Assembly: GCA_030407085.1 (NCBI GenBank)
Contig: CM059584.1
Location: 145,504,001 to 145,568,000, forward strand
Direction of reading: 5' to 3'
DNA length: 64,000 nt
Origin: Trichopria drosophilae
Taxonomy: Eukaryota > Arthropoda > Insecta > Hymenoptera > Diapriidae
The notes under the pieces are model-generated. The model was not told where the DNA came from, did no database searches, and saw nothing but the letters and a program-made list of their open reading frames with translations. Positions 28,441 through 41,586 of the stretch are shown here, piece after piece (position 1 is the first letter of the stretch; each line of letters starts with the position of its first letter). The position numbers were made by a program, and so were the translations under genes.

Positions 28441-31400
28441 GTGGCATTGAGTGAACCGTGTAGGCATCGCTGTTACCGATCAAAACTAGGCTACATTCGT
28501 AATCAGTGATTTACCAAGATACGCACGTGCAGATTCACGAGAGCAATTTGTGTCATATTATTTAAGATCAATGTAAAAATAAAGCCGATATAATGCGTGC
28601 AAAATTCGAGGTTACCAACTTGTATTCGTATGTAAAATACGATTTCACGCCCTTGTACTGATCGTTTGTACCACACGTTCCTGCTCACGTGAAAAAATCA
28701 GGTACAACCGTCATCTCTTTTGTGTGACATCGTGTTTGACAGGTAAAAAAAGTCTTTGGACTAATACAGAGTTAGAAAGTAATATCACCAGGATCCTTAT
28801 TGGTTTACGTAAAATCGTATTTGCATTTTACACGTTTGTTTTTCTGTTGCATATGATTGACGTCAGCCTTTAAAAATATAGTGCATTCTAATTTCACTCC
28901 AGGGATAAACTTCTCACTAGTTAAAAACTTATCGAAAAATAAAAAATACAAAAACAAATTTCGTGCTGACTAAATAACTTTTTTCTATGACCGACACTCT
29001 CTCCACTCAAGAATATGAAAAAGCTTTTTTAAAACATTGTAATACGAAATTCTATAACGCTCTTTGGTTTTCAGAAAAATGCTATAACTTTAAAAGAAAC
29101 ATCATTTTTGTAAGAGAGTAAAAACTTTTCTGATACCCTCAAGTTCAGGACAGTTTTACGAGACACTTTTTTGCAGAATGCTGGAGCGATGACGTAGATA
29201 AGTATACATATCGATGGCATTATATATACTTTTATGTCCGAACAATGGCAAATTACATTTCGAGATGATATGAGAGCGTTCAATCGATTTCGTACACTTT
29301 GACGATTTCATATTCAGTCTGAAAGGGCGGAAGACGTTTAGTCGTGAATGCGTGGGTGTTTTGTGGCGTGGTTCACCCTGCAGACGACATAGTGAGTTAA
29401 ATATAAACGATCATATTTTCTACATTTACGTCCTAAGTGGCGTTGTTATTGTGTAAAATCCACTGATGTACAAAATATTGAATGTTTTTTAATAAGAGAT
29501 GAATAATGAGAAACGTTTCTTTACTTACTAAATTGCTTATATGGGCAAGATACAATTTGAAAATGATGTCTATTAATGAAATAATAATAAGATTTAAAAC
29601 AGTACTTTTCGATAGGGCAGGCGTAAAATGACCTATTTTACTATTACTTACTAGTACGACTATTAAGTTCTCCTAAATAATACTGTATGCTTTAAAAATG
29701 TAACAAATATTTCAATTTCTGAAGAAAGGGTTCCAACAACGAATGGTAACTTTTCTAATCACAAAATTAAAGCGTTCGTATTTTTATGCCACTTGAAGGA
29801 ATGGCAAAACACTGACAGCAATCACATCTAGTGGCAGAAAGAGTAATTAACCGCACGTTTGGAATCCTCCTTTCATATGACGCAAATGAGCTTGAATTTG
29901 AATCTTTCTTTATTTACATTCTTAGAATATAACAGTCTTGTGCGTCTACAATAAATCCACTAAAAAAGCAATAAAAATTGCACTAATTCATGTATTGACA
30001 GATTCTTTTTGGAAAGAAAAATCAAAGAAATTCCAGAAATATCATCTTCACGCTTTAATAAATAAACGAGCGGTCGTATCTTTTTCCTAGTGGCGGTCTG
30101 TTTGAAATTTGACAAACGGCTTTCGAAAGTCGTACCTCTCATCAAATTTGAAGCCCTTCTGAGCTTTCTTACCGAAACCAATTTTAGATATGCGGTTTCA
30201 CAGTATAACAAAGAACGATCCATGTATATATATCTATATTTGGAGATATGTAATATAGATTTGAGAGGGAGGAAAAAAATGCAGACAGGAGTGGAGGAGC
30301 CCTAGAACGGAAAAAGGGCTCGCCTAAGCGCGGGTTGGGGTCGTTTTACCAGAAGGGCTATGGGTGCTTTTGCATTAAAACCAAGTCACCATATAGATGC
30401 TAGAGATCACTACTTTTATATATACATATATATTTATATATAATATGCGTTTATACAGTCGGTACCCGACAAACTCACTTCCCCAGACCCTCGTCGAGTT
30501 AAGCTCACATCCGGACGTGAGCTGAAGCGGAAGGAAGGGGATGTGACGTCACGATTAAGGCGAATTAAACGAGTAGCACATCGCGACTCATCCATGTATG
30601 CAGGCGGCATTGAGCAGCACTCTCAAAATTTGAAATTGTAGGATTTGCTACTTACGGGTCAATTTGAAAACGGGCAAAATGGGTTACTAACAATCGGGAC
30701 AAAAATACGCGTAATACAGATTAGATATAATTATATTTAATATTAGACGCAATTTTATAAAATTATGTATAACTGTGTATTACAATATATATTTTTTTTA
30801 CAGTTATATATGATAAAAGTCCATATATATAATGGTATGTAGTCATACACAATTGCATCAAACTGTATATAAATAAATATATAAGGCTAATTGAATTAGT
30901 TAAATATCATTATACTACATTCGAGAATAGTTTAAGTATTGTACATATTCGGTGAAAATTTTTTATTCGATATACGAAAAAATTAAGGTATTTGAATACA
31001 CAAATAGAAATAATAAAAATATGCTTTAAAAATGGACATAATGTCAGCATTTGACACGAGAAATCTAAAATGCAATTAAACCTAACATTTATACTTTTGA
31101 ACATAACCTCAAAGGTGTACTACCGTGATAAAACGCATACGCAATTCTAAGCTACCTTATGTACAATGTAGACACTCATTTCTCTAGCAGGTGTGAATTG
31201 AATCACGACGCTGTCTAGCGGCTGCACGTGTAACTGCACTGGGTTTATTATGTGCGCCGGTATTTTTGAAATGGCCGAAATATCCCACAAAAAATTAGTA
31301 AGAAATCATGATTATTTTTTTTGTACACTTTCGATTTTTCCTGATCAAAAATAATTTGAGAAAATTGTAACCATAATCATTGAAAAGAACACTCTTGAGA

Positions 31401-31526
31401 ACATAAATGACAATGGCTCCCGAATAATCTAACGTCTTAAAATTTGTTTATCTGCTGCCAACGAGAGAGGTGAGGAAATATCTGAAATTTTATTACGTAT
31501 TTTTTATTAATTTTCATCCACAATCT
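28441..31526. other. No gene recognised; GC-rich patches
   Basis: Perfect TGACGTCA sites lie at 28858-28865 and 30544-30551. The patch 30250-30600 is GC-richer and holds the palindrome AGCTCACATCCGGACGTGAGCT pattern at 30502-30523 (pairing fails only near the centre). TA-rich simple sequence lies at about 30416-30450. ORFs at 28503-28688 and 29960-30305 are unrecognised. Confidence 0.5.
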
Positions 31527-31691
31527 GTTAAAACACTACAGACCGACACAAAACATTTATATACCGAATCATGATATCAAATATTCGTTATCTCTGCAAT
31601 TAAAATCAGTAAGATTCGTGGTCGAGTGGTTAGGGGCGCGGATTGTTACGCAGTGGGGTAGGGTTCGATTCTACTTCGTGGTAACTTTTTT
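31527..31691 (+). repeat. Dispersed repeat ending in a tRNA-like module and T-run (member b)
   Basis: 31617-31685 has the A-box-like GTGGTCGAGTGGTTAGGGGC and the B-box-like GGGTTCGATTC (31661-31671). The latter sits in a full T-arm: GTAGG, a 7-nt loop GTTCGAT, then TCTAC. Six Ts follow at 31686-31691. No acceptor stem forms. The 90 bases upstream (GTTAAAACAC, CAGAC, CAAATATT, ATCA, AAGA) align with those of member a at 15008-15091. It is not a working tRNA gene but a member of the same dispersed family. Confidence 0.6.
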
Positions 31692-34600
31692 ATTTATTTA
31701 TTTTAATTAATGGAATCAAATCCTTTAGACGGCCAGCAATTTATCCCGCAAATTTAAAATATCTCCAATTTCGTAAATAAAAAAAATGGACTATTTGTAG
31801 AGCTAAATTTGATATAATCTTACTAATTTAAAATTTATTATTTATTTGAAAATCGTGTAAGACAGTTTTAAGGTTTGCTCTGAACTTTTATTAAAATTAC
31901 TTCCACACAGTTCAGTATTTTTATGAAAGTAAGGACTCATCCCCTCAATCTCATAAATGTTCAGTCACATTGTTATAGTAACAAATATTTATACTTGATA
32001 CTTCTTGAATTAATTTATTTTAAAAAGACAACATAAGGTATTTTTATATCTGCATTTTTAAAATGTATATTTATAACGAACCATGGAAAATCGTTTAGAT
32101 TTATTTTAGATTGGTGTCAATAATGTTAATTGTGTTTTACTGTTAAATATTGCATGATTTTTTTTTTCTAACGCACTGTTTGTTTTTTGGTTTCGTCTAA
32201 ACAAATTTACAATTAATCATGAAGCCATAATGATATTTACGCCTTAGACATTATCGACAAACTCGATATAAAATATGGGGCAAACAATAATTTAGTCATT
32301 ATACCAGTAAACTTTATTCCCTGTCGAAAACAAAAAAGTTTCATACATCAACGTAACGATATTTCGATAACACCCACGATATTATTTCACGCAATCGTGG
32401 GAAAATACCGAATTTGGAATTGACGATAGTAGACGGAATCTCGTAGTTGTTGAAAAATAGTTCTTGTCAGTCCCTTTCTTCCCCTCGTTTTATTCGAACC
32501 GGAAAACCCCAGGCAACGATATGGCAAGGGTGGCTTATAGCTTGCAGTATTTTGGGGGATGGTAAATAGTTTTGGTCCTGTCTTAATTATATGTTCGACG
32601 TTTGTACATTTTCGACATCTATCCGTGAAATGAGATATTTGCTGAATCGAGGGTCCAGAGACATGACAAAACTCCTACGAGTCAGTATTTTTTGTTTGTT
32701 TTTCACATGGACCTCGTATCAATAGAAGAATATATGTTTTTACGACTGTCAATGGAGGTTAACCAGCAAAAGAAAAATGCTACTTTATACTACAGAAAAA
32801 ATAGGTAGACATTCATAAATTTCCACTTGCCATTTCGTTGCATTTTTATCGCCTGATTACGAATTTGACAATAGGAATTGGTGTGGTCCACCATCTTGAA
32901 GTAATTTGTATTTTTTTAAATTTATTTAAAAATAAAATATAAAGAATTAAATTTTCTACAATCTATTTGGGTCCTATTTTTCCTCTCAGAATTACGAATA
33001 ATTTAAAAATAAGTTATTTTTTGCAGTAAACAGTGATTTTTTTAGATTAGTTCGTTTTAATTGTTATTAATAGAATTTTTGATCCACTTTTTGTGTTCTT
33101 ATTACTAGTTTTGATAACTAATTAAGATTTAGAGAATACATTCTTAATTAATTTCTCAACTTTAGGATAGTTATTGCAACTAGTAAATTTTACTTAAGGA
33201 TCAGTTAAATAATCAACTTATAAATATTTTAATAAAGTAACTCTTTTCTTAGTTGTGGCGGTGATTTTGATAATATAATTCATAAATGGTCCATTATTAA
33301 ATTTTTGTTCTTCCTTCTTTTTCTAATTATATAATCAAAATTATCGCCATAACTATAATTATACATTAATCGTAAATATTTATTTTTTTAAATAACTCTC
33401 ACTTGATGAACTTAAATTGAGGAAACCAAAAATTATATTCTCCTCTTAAATCTGTTCTTGGCCGTCGTCAGCAGCAAGACAAAATTCCATGTTCCCCTCG
33501 GTCAGTCTTTCTCGAGATGAAGGGAAGAGAAGGAGAAATCTCCATTAATCGTTGCCAGGACTTATTCCCAGAAGGAGGAAGAGTCAAACGTAACGGATCA
33601 GACGATAAGGGGAGCTATGATTCGAAGAGCACCAGCAGGTATCCGAATGTCCAACCGGGTTACCGGTCAAGGGTACAAATGCAGTCAAGAAGCTATTTTC
33701 ATCCAATTTTCTGGAAACCGTCTATTTTGGAAAAATGTCTGTATCAAATTTGGAACGATCGTGTGATAACCATGTTTAAGTGTTTTTTTTTTATTTCATG
33801 TCTGTTCCAATTTAGAACAGGCGAAAGTGTAGGATTCAATGAATAATCACTGATTTTAAGTGCACTACAAAACATTTTTAAGCTTATGTCAATAACATGT
33901 GTTTTTTCATTATATATTTAAAAAAACATGGTTCTTACAGTATATTTTATTTATAATATTATATTTTAACAAAAAATTAGAGCGATTTTGTTGTAAAGTT
34001 ATATACCTTCCAATATCTTCTTTTCTTTACATATCGTAATACATTTAGTTCGAAACCCATTTGTGTAACGTATGCCAAACTTAGCTACAAACGTTGCAGT
34101 CGCTCCTAGCGACAATAAAAGCAACTAGTTCGATGAATTATAAGAATTGTAATTGTAATACACGGGGGTTATTAAAACGTTGCAATACTGGAATTTATTA
34201 TGTTCATTCGTTTGAAAATATTTAAAAAAGAAAGCACTAATTTAAGCGATATATAAATCCTTTCTCTGTTTTTTTTAACAAACACTTATTATTAACAGAC
34301 CTTCCCTTAATTTTACGTAGGGTAGAAAAAATGTTTTTTATGTCGCAACATTTTTATTGTTAAATCCAAGGAAATTATCTGCAACATGAAAAAAAAACAT
34401 TTAGAATATTACCATTCTTCGTGGAGATAGAATTAGCAATTAAAATGCCCAAATGGTGGCCCTTGAACTGTATGGAAATACATAGTATTCAGGGGACTTC
34501 TTTTGTTATTGATAACATTAAAGTCTCTTTTCACCTATAATGAACAATAGCTCCAGAATTTAACTTTTATGACATTAATGATAATGAAAAATCCTATGTT

Positions 34601-35000
34601 TAAATAATTTATAATTAATTTCGATTCGTGCCTTCATTTCTAAAAATAGATCTTCTCGTATCTGTAGTTAACAAATACATATATTATCATTTATATTTCT
34701 TTGTTTTCTTTACTTTTTATCTAAACAATCCAGGTCATTTTGCCAACATTTTTAAAAACCAAAATTCAATTACTTAATTCACTTGAAATAAATTGGAAAC
34801 TACCTAAAAATCAATTGTTAGAACCCTTCATTACGATAGAACAATTTTTTTATTTTTCGGAAACTCTTTTTTGGCTCTCATCGATTTATTTTCCAAATTC
34901 CTACAAAAAAAGTGTTTCTTCCGTAATTTTTTTTTTCCTGACTCTTATTTTCTGTAACCATCACAGTCTACTAACGAAACCGCCCATGCATTGCCTATCA
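31692..35000. other. No gene recognised
   Basis: AT-rich. 33517-33846 has a 109-residue ORF in a less AT-rich stretch (33440-33720), with a basic, Ser/Arg-rich product and no domain I recognise. 32839-32905 is a partial relative of the 22.1-kb foldback arm. Confidence 0.45.
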
Positions 35001-35245
35001 GTACTGGATGTTCCGTTACTCTGATCTATGTCGGAACTGTTCTCTCTGCGGGTTCCTCTTTAGAACAATTCGGCAGAACGTTGCACATGTGTTGACCCCA
35101 CCATAAAAAATGAAATTTCGAGAAGGGCCACCTATGTTGCTTTGCATGCATGTTTGACATCTAAAGCCGACAACCAGAGGAAGTCCGGTCCGGCGTCGGG
35201 CGGCCGCCGGCCGCGTCGTCTCGGCGACACAAAAGCTGGGGGTCA

Positions 35246-35311
<66 letters not shown>

Positions 35312-35640
35312 ATCGTTGCCGGATGTCTGTGGATCATTTGACCGGAAACTGAAGGTTCACGCATCGGCTAATCGAGCCGACTCGCCGCAAGATAATCGCG
35401 GCTGCAATCACCCACATCCTACGCACCATCGCGCTGTGCGTTTTCGCAACGCGGTCCGGCCAAAGAGATTTTTTTCGCGCATTTTTTTATTATCGACTTA
35501 TCAGGAGGGATTTCGCGGAAACATTTTTCCAGAATTTGATATCGCTGGCCTCGATCGCGCCGAGCCTCGCTGAAATCATCGTTCGTTACTTCCGCTGCGA
35601 TAAAGACGCGACACAATCGATATTTTCACTCGAACGTTAT
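35001..35640. promoter_or_regulatory. CpG-rich island-like region
   Basis: This patch has a much higher GC and CpG content than its surroundings (for example CGGGCGGCCGCCGGCCGCG near 35194-35215, and many CG dinucleotides between 35340 and 35600). It includes a (CT)n tract. No ORF is convincing on either strand. It may be an alternative promoter or 5' untranslated exon, or an enhancer. The orientation cannot be told. Confidence 0.4.
35247..35309. repeat. (CT)n microsatellite, ~62 bp
   Basis: Uninterrupted TC dinucleotides within the CpG-rich patch. GAGA-factor-type proteins bind such tracts in insect promoters, but no function is shown here. Confidence 0.97.
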
Positions 35641-38600
35641 GACATCATCAATAGGATTTTCAAAAATTCTTATTTTCGATTTTTAAATTTTCCGAGTTTT
35701 GACGCCTAGTTTTTAAATGATACTCCGATACGAAGTTTTTTTTTGGACTTATGCTGGTGAGGGGTGGAGAAGGAAGGGATCTGGAAGGAAGAAGTGGATT
35801 GGTCTTTTTACATCGATTTTTATGGTGTCATTTGGTAATAAAATAAAATGACCCTACAACCGATTCTTAATAAATTTGAATACTTTTCAATTATTCTGGA
35901 TTGCTCAAGTCTCCAACTGCATTTCTTCAGTTGTAGTTACTATGCTGAAGCTATTTAATGCGCAAATAAACTTCCTAAGAGTGTAATTAGTAGATTCTAA
36001 TTTAGAAATGTCGTTAATTTTACTACGTATTTCACTTTTAAATAATAATTATTGACTTAAATGGAAATAGTAAATTTAAAATAAAATTGTTATCTACATC
36101 ATAGTTAAAAACTTGTAATGTAAAATAAAAAACAGGTTGCCATGAATTAGATATTGTTTGTACTAAAAAATATTAAAGAACTCTTAATTTCGTAATAAAA
36201 TTTTACTAATCTAAAAGTAGAAATTGAATATTTTTAGTTTTGTAGCTTTTAGAATTAGTTATTTTTCATTACTGATTAGATTATTAGATTAGCAGAATCG
36301 ACTACTATTAGTATAAGGTTACTAATATATTAGTTTTACTAATGGTTAAAAATGTTTGGTGATCGACGCTCTATGTTATTCGAATTTTGTAACTAATTCA
36401 GATTTAGATAGCAGATCGTCATTTAGGGTCAAACCTCAATTCTGTGAAAATTTGCCACATGTCATTTAATTACGATTATGATTGGATACTTTCCGGATTT
36501 CAAGAAGAATTTAGAATTGTTCTAATTTTCAATGTGCATAGAGAGAAATTAATGGTAATTATTAGGAGTGGTAATGTTCACAACGCAATTCGTACAGTAA
36601 CTATCCTACTAAAGTAGTTATACGAATTATATGAACTAAGAATGAAGTTAATAGCATGAAATTCAGAAATTAGTTTGACTAGATGCCAAATATTTATAAT
36701 TTTACAACATATTTGTGTCAATCTAACCAACAGTTATTAAGTGTAATAAAAACAAATTTTAGTAAATAAAAAAAATACGATTCCTAATTTTGTGTTAGTA
36801 GTACCTAACCATTTAATGAATTAGTAGCTTCTTTACTCTTTATTGTCAGTTTTTTTACTAATTGAGAGTTAAAAAGCAAGAGGATAATGTCGAACTTAAA
36901 AATTAATAATTTATAAATAAAAAATTGTTGTTTCTTTTTTTTCATTCTTTTTTACCGCATTTTATGAGTTTTCAAACTGAAGTTATACTAAAGGCTGCTT
37001 ATTATTAGTGAGGGAAAGCTTGTTTCTCGCAAAAAAAATATTGCTGCTTGATTAAAACAAATATTTGTACGCCGACGTTAGAAAAGTTTAATAATAGCGA
37101 AGTGAAGTGATTAGAGTGACATACTGCGGATTTAAAAAATCAATTAAAACTGTATATATAAGTAAAACTAATAAGCTTTTCTGCTTCATGATACATATTC
37201 ATTAGATTATAAAAATGTGATCAAATTGATCGAAAATAGGATAACTAATTATAAACGGATTTTACTACTAAAGATATCACATATTTCCGGATATAATTCT
37301 TCTAAAAATTGAATTATTTATAGAAAAATGATTGACAGCTTCCGGTCAACTTTCGAATGATTTAATGAATAGCTAAGTTTTCGAAATGTTTTACAGTGAA
37401 TTATGGAATTTATTTGAAATTATGGAATAGAAATCGTTAGAAAAAAAGGAAGGAAATGGGCTTGAAACACATTAAGCTTTAGTATTTTTAGTTTGATTCT
37501 ATCAAACTTGAAATATTTTTAACACAACATGATTTTATTTTCATAAGTTCGTCATAAATTCGTCTGCACAATTAAGAAAATCTTTGCATTTGTAGGATAA
37601 CCATTGAATGCATAAATTATAACATTGTACTGATATTCAGTTATTTTTTGAATTTTGAAAATAAATCGGGAACAAATTCGAGAAATCGATAGGCCTACAC
37701 TCGATCCATTTGTATCGCAATAAATTAATTAAAAGTAACAACAATCATAATTACCAAAAAATATGAATAACACTTACCGACAAAATTTTACTTTTTGGTT
37801 GCCTTTGACAATTGGCAGTGTCAATAGACGTTTTGTGTTGAAAACGTTGACGATAACAGAATTTCCCCATCGCCTCCCACTTTCGACAAAAGTGGGGTTT
37901 AATATGTCAAAATGTGAGTTTTTGACCACATTTCGATTTATTTTATAGCAAAACATTTCACCTCATTATTCTCGAAAATATGACGTGCTCGGAAAATACT
38001 AGCGCCGTCGTATTCAACAGGAAAATCCATTTGTAATGATACTGCTAATTGTGCAGATGAGTTTAACTTCAGAATAAATGTAGGAAAAATTAAATTATGA
38101 ATGTGCATTCATGATATGCCTGTTACGCTGACATGTCAGCTATTAGAAGTCTATCAAATAAATACCCTATTTATTAGCATCCAGCATTAGTTCTAAAACG
38201 TGCCAAAGCATCAAGAAAGAACTTACTTCATCAATGTTTCATCAATTTTCAACAATAGAACCCGTTACACTGAATTTGACGCTTATTTGTTTATTTTACA
38301 TTTTTATGACAGAACTACTGCCATCTACGTTTGAACGTGATAACAGTGTGCATAATTGCATCAAATATTACCATAAATATTAAACTAAAAGCTCTAATAA
38401 TAACTTTTTTGGAGAATAACATTTTATGAAAGAAACTCAAAATATAAAGAATTTTCAAACGATCTCAATTGAAAATACTCCAGTTGAATTTTGAAAATTG
38501 AACAATGAATTTCTTATAGTTTATAATTTTGTTAACCAATTGTTTATCAAAAAAGAAATAAAAATCTGAACTAGGAAGCAATCTCGTGTCAAAATATTAA

Positions 38601-40594
38601 CACGATAAACTAACTTCACTCCTATTGTTTGCCTTACCAAATCCCCCAAAGTTTGCTCGATTTGATTTCATTGCCACGTGACCAGAATCAACCAATCATA
38701 GGCGTTGCTTACGCCAACGCACCGACGTAAACATACGTAGGGGTGTTACGTTTTGAGATACGTTTTCCTCTCGATATTTCGTGTTCTGAAAGTTATATTC
38801 TTCGTAGACTTTTGCTAAGCAATGGTCATTGTTGACAAAGCAAAACATATCTCGATTACCTGCACTTGGAGAACATGATTCGTTCACACTTTTTTTTGCC
38901 TTTACATAGAGCGATTTGTGGAAAACGAGTGACTCATTTGGTTGCATCGTCAATCCTGACAAAAAGAGTGACTGCAAGTTATGCGACTTGACATTATTTT
39001 AGATCACGCGTATTAAATCATTTGAAATTACACAATGAGTTTAAAAAACTTATTGCCGTTGTGGATGAATAATTTTAAGTTCAGTTAAACTAATAATTTT
39101 GCAGGACAATGTCAACTAATAGAATTGCAGCATTCGACGATATTTTACAAAATTTAAATGAAAATTATTTCTGTGTACTGGAAGATCAACAAAAATAAAG
39201 AAAAAATTAGAATTTTTATTTGTTTCTAACTGGTTTACAAAAATCACGTAATAATTAATAGAAATCCATCATTTATATTAATTGATATTTTTTAAAAAAT
39301 TTTAGTATTTTTGCTTGTACTGAAGTGACAATCTATTTATTCGTTTTATATAACCATTCAAATATGTGTCAAACAAATAAAAAACTGCATTCAGAGATAC
39401 TATTTGTAGCCCCTTAGTGACGTTTGAAAATGGTGAAAAAAATATAATATTTAAAGAACGCTATTTGAAAACGTATATATGTTTTCGTTCTATTTACAGC
39501 CCTATAAAATATGATGTAAACCCATCAAATGTGAGCTGATTCTTGACGACCATTCACTTCTTTAACCTGCGGTTATTTCCAATTCTTAAGGTTATGGACC
39601 TTAAAAACGATCTACCATTTTTATACCCGAAACAGATCTCAGCCATTGATGGTAAAGGAACCGTATTACAGCAGATTTTGGTATAATGACGAATTTATTG
39701 CAGGTATTTTAAAGGTAATGCCAGTACTTTTAACACATTGTAAATATGCCCAAAGTACCGCTATTCACTGTGGGTTGCCAATATTACGGTTAACCCGCAA
39801 TAAACTGACACTTCCCTCGTTTACGTTCTGGTTAGCTTTAACAATGACCTTGTGAGTACTTCCATCATAAATTCACTTTTATATATAGGATATACCATTT
39901 TAAATTTTTACAAACAAAAATTTAAAAAAAAGACAACAAATATTACATTTTTAATATTAATTCTTTAATTCGCATGGACAAATTTTGTAACGTGATCAGA
40001 CATATATTCGTACCAATTTTTATTACACCAAATTTTTTAGTTATAATAAAAAAGAAAGAAAAGCAAAAAAAATGTTTTGGTGATGATTTTTATAATTTAC
40101 CAGAAAACATTATTTATACTTTCCTTTTGATCCAATAATGATACATTTGTTACCTTTTTTATTACGGATACATTTTAGCACTTCTGGGAATTCATAGTTT
40201 TAAAATTTAAATAAATGCATTTTAGACCCATTTTTCTTTCATGGAAATACTCATTATTGAAAATGTTACTATTTTATATAGTAATTTCAATACGAGCTGG
40301 TATGTGCTAAAATTTACATTAATTTATATACTTTTATTAGTGGAATGTTCGTAGTTTAGCAAACATTTTACATGACTTAACTCCAAAAAATTAGGTTATG
40401 ACATGACACTTGAATGACATTTTGTCTAACTGAATATTTTTGTTTCATTTGCTATAGAATGATTTTAGAAGAGTTCATAAAAAATGTCCGAAACCTTTTA
40501 GCCCAGTAATATTTCTGGAATATTTGAAAAGGTCTAATATACATTTCGATTATTATAGAAATATTTAACAAAAATATTAATTGATTCAAGATTC
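35641..40594. other. No gene recognised
   Basis: AT-rich. Many ATTAGTA/TACTAAT motifs cluster at 36170-36360 and 36740-36860, as they do at 14340-14520, suggesting relics of one repeat family. Short ORFs at 37763-37956, 38696-38977 and 39646-39855 are not recognisable. Confidence 0.45.
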
Positions 40595-40601
40595 AAAAAA
40601 A

Positions 40602-40676
40602 TCACCCCCAGAAGGAATTGAACCGCACTGTACACTAATCTGAAATTCGGGGTCTTTTTAATTCGGCTACAATTCC
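40602..40676 (-). repeat. tRNA-like module with T-run, minus strand (member e)
   Basis: Read on the minus strand it has TGTAGCCGAATTA (A-box-like, degenerate), then GCGGTTCAATTCC (B-box), then TTCTGGGGGTGA and seven Ts (40595-40601). It lies head to head with member c. Upstream of both modules is the inverted pair GTATG(A/G)ACTATTCGTTATT at 40695-40713 and 40860-40878. Confidence 0.5.
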
Positions 40677-40694
40677 TGTCTTAATTTATCTTTT

Positions 40695-40878
40695 AATAAC
40701 GAATAGTCCATACAACTATTTAATTAAAAAATTTGCTTTTGGTTATATTCGTATCATCAAACTGAAAGAATAAATAAACATAAAATACTTCTTGCAGGAA
40801 AATAATTTAAAAACAAAATGTAAAAACTAAACGAAAAAAAACTTTTAAATTGAAATTCGGTATGAACTATTCGTTATT
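40695..40878. repeat. Inverted repeat between two divergent tRNA-like modules
   Basis: 40695-40713 and 40860-40878 are reverse complements with one mismatch over 19 bases. They are the upstream parts of members e and c, so the pair looks like two copies of one unit inserted or duplicated in opposite orientation. Confidence 0.7.
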
Positions 40879-40905
40879 TTTACTGAATAATAACAAAGAG
40901 GATAT

Positions 40906-40984
40906 TAGCCGAGTGGTTACGTTTCTCGATTGCGGATCAGTATAGTAGGGTTCGATTCCCGCTCGGGACAAATTTTTTTTTTTT
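40906..40984 (+). repeat. tRNA-like module with T-run (member c)
   Basis: TAGCCGAGTGGTTACG is A-box-like. GGGTTCGATTCCC is a strong B-box match. CCCGCTCGGG is self-complementary, and then AC AAA leads into 12 Ts (40973-40984). The 5' part, GAGGATAT, cannot pair with the 3' part, so a canonical tRNA is excluded. ATTCGTTAT lies about 38 bases upstream of the A box, as in member b. Confidence 0.55.
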
Positions 40985-41057
40985 AACAGTATGTCGAGTC
41001 CAGAATGGAATATTTTTGTTAACATTCCAATGTTACAACATTATTAGAGGGATGAAG

Positions 41058-41301
41058 GGTGTTGTTAGTGCTGTTGCTGCTGCTGTTATTGTTAGTGCGG
41101 TTACTGCTGCTGTTATTGTTAGTGCTGTTGCTGCTGCTGTTATTGTTAGTGCGGTTACTGCTGTTATTATTGTTGCTGCTGCTGTTATTGTTAGTGCTGT
41201 TTTTGCTGCTGTTATTGTTAGTGCTGTTACTGCTGTTGTTATTGTTATTGCTTTTGTATAGTTATTACTGCTGTTGTCACTGTTACTGTTACTATTACTA
41301 T

Positions 41302-41334
<33 letters not shown>
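41058..41334. repeat. GTT/GCT-rich cryptic repeat followed by (TA)n
   Basis: 41058-41300 is built from permutations of TGTTATTGTTAGTGCTGTTGC, with open frames rich in Val/Ala and in Leu that are products of the repeat. 41307-41334 is a pure AT dinucleotide run. Confidence 0.9.
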
Positions 41335-41338
<4 letters not shown>

Positions 41339-41550
41339 TTTTTCTCTAATTTTCTTTGCTTCTGTGATCCATTTCGCCAAGGGATTAAAGTAATTCGTCA
41401 TCGGTGACACTCGGACAAAAAGTCATTCAAGCGTCATGTCTGTTCCTGATGCACCTTGATAAACTGTTGGTGTATTTCCTTTGAATAGGTCATAATTAAG
41501 GGGGCCGGCTATTGACACTTAATAAGCAAAGGTGCATTAAGTGCCTTAAA

Positions 41551-41586
41551 GCTTCGCTCGGTTAAGCTCGGTAATGCGAGTGAAGC
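41551..41586. other. Hairpin in a GC-richer non-coding patch
   Basis: GCTTCGCTCG at 41551-41560 pairs with CGAGTGAAGC at 41577-41586 (one G-T type mismatch), with a 16-nt loop. The surrounding 41480-41900 is GC-richer and has CACGTG E-boxes (near 41612 and 41624) and TGACGTCA at 41884-41891 and, just beyond, 42015-42022. It is possibly a cis-regulatory patch. The 92-residue ORF here is not recognisable. Confidence 0.4.

Noticed and set aside
30467..30560. A third pogo-like element starting TACAGTCGGTACCCGAC
   Set aside because: No matching inverted terminus was found downstream. Only the palindrome at 30502-30523 and the CRE are supported.
33517..33846. 109-residue ORF as a real gene
   Set aside because: The composition is somewhat less AT-rich, but there is no domain, no splice evidence and no similarity that I recognise.
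41016..41349. Val/Ala- and Leu-rich ORFs resembling membrane proteins
   Set aside because: Products of the GTT/GCT-rich simple repeat and the TA run. No start context or homology.
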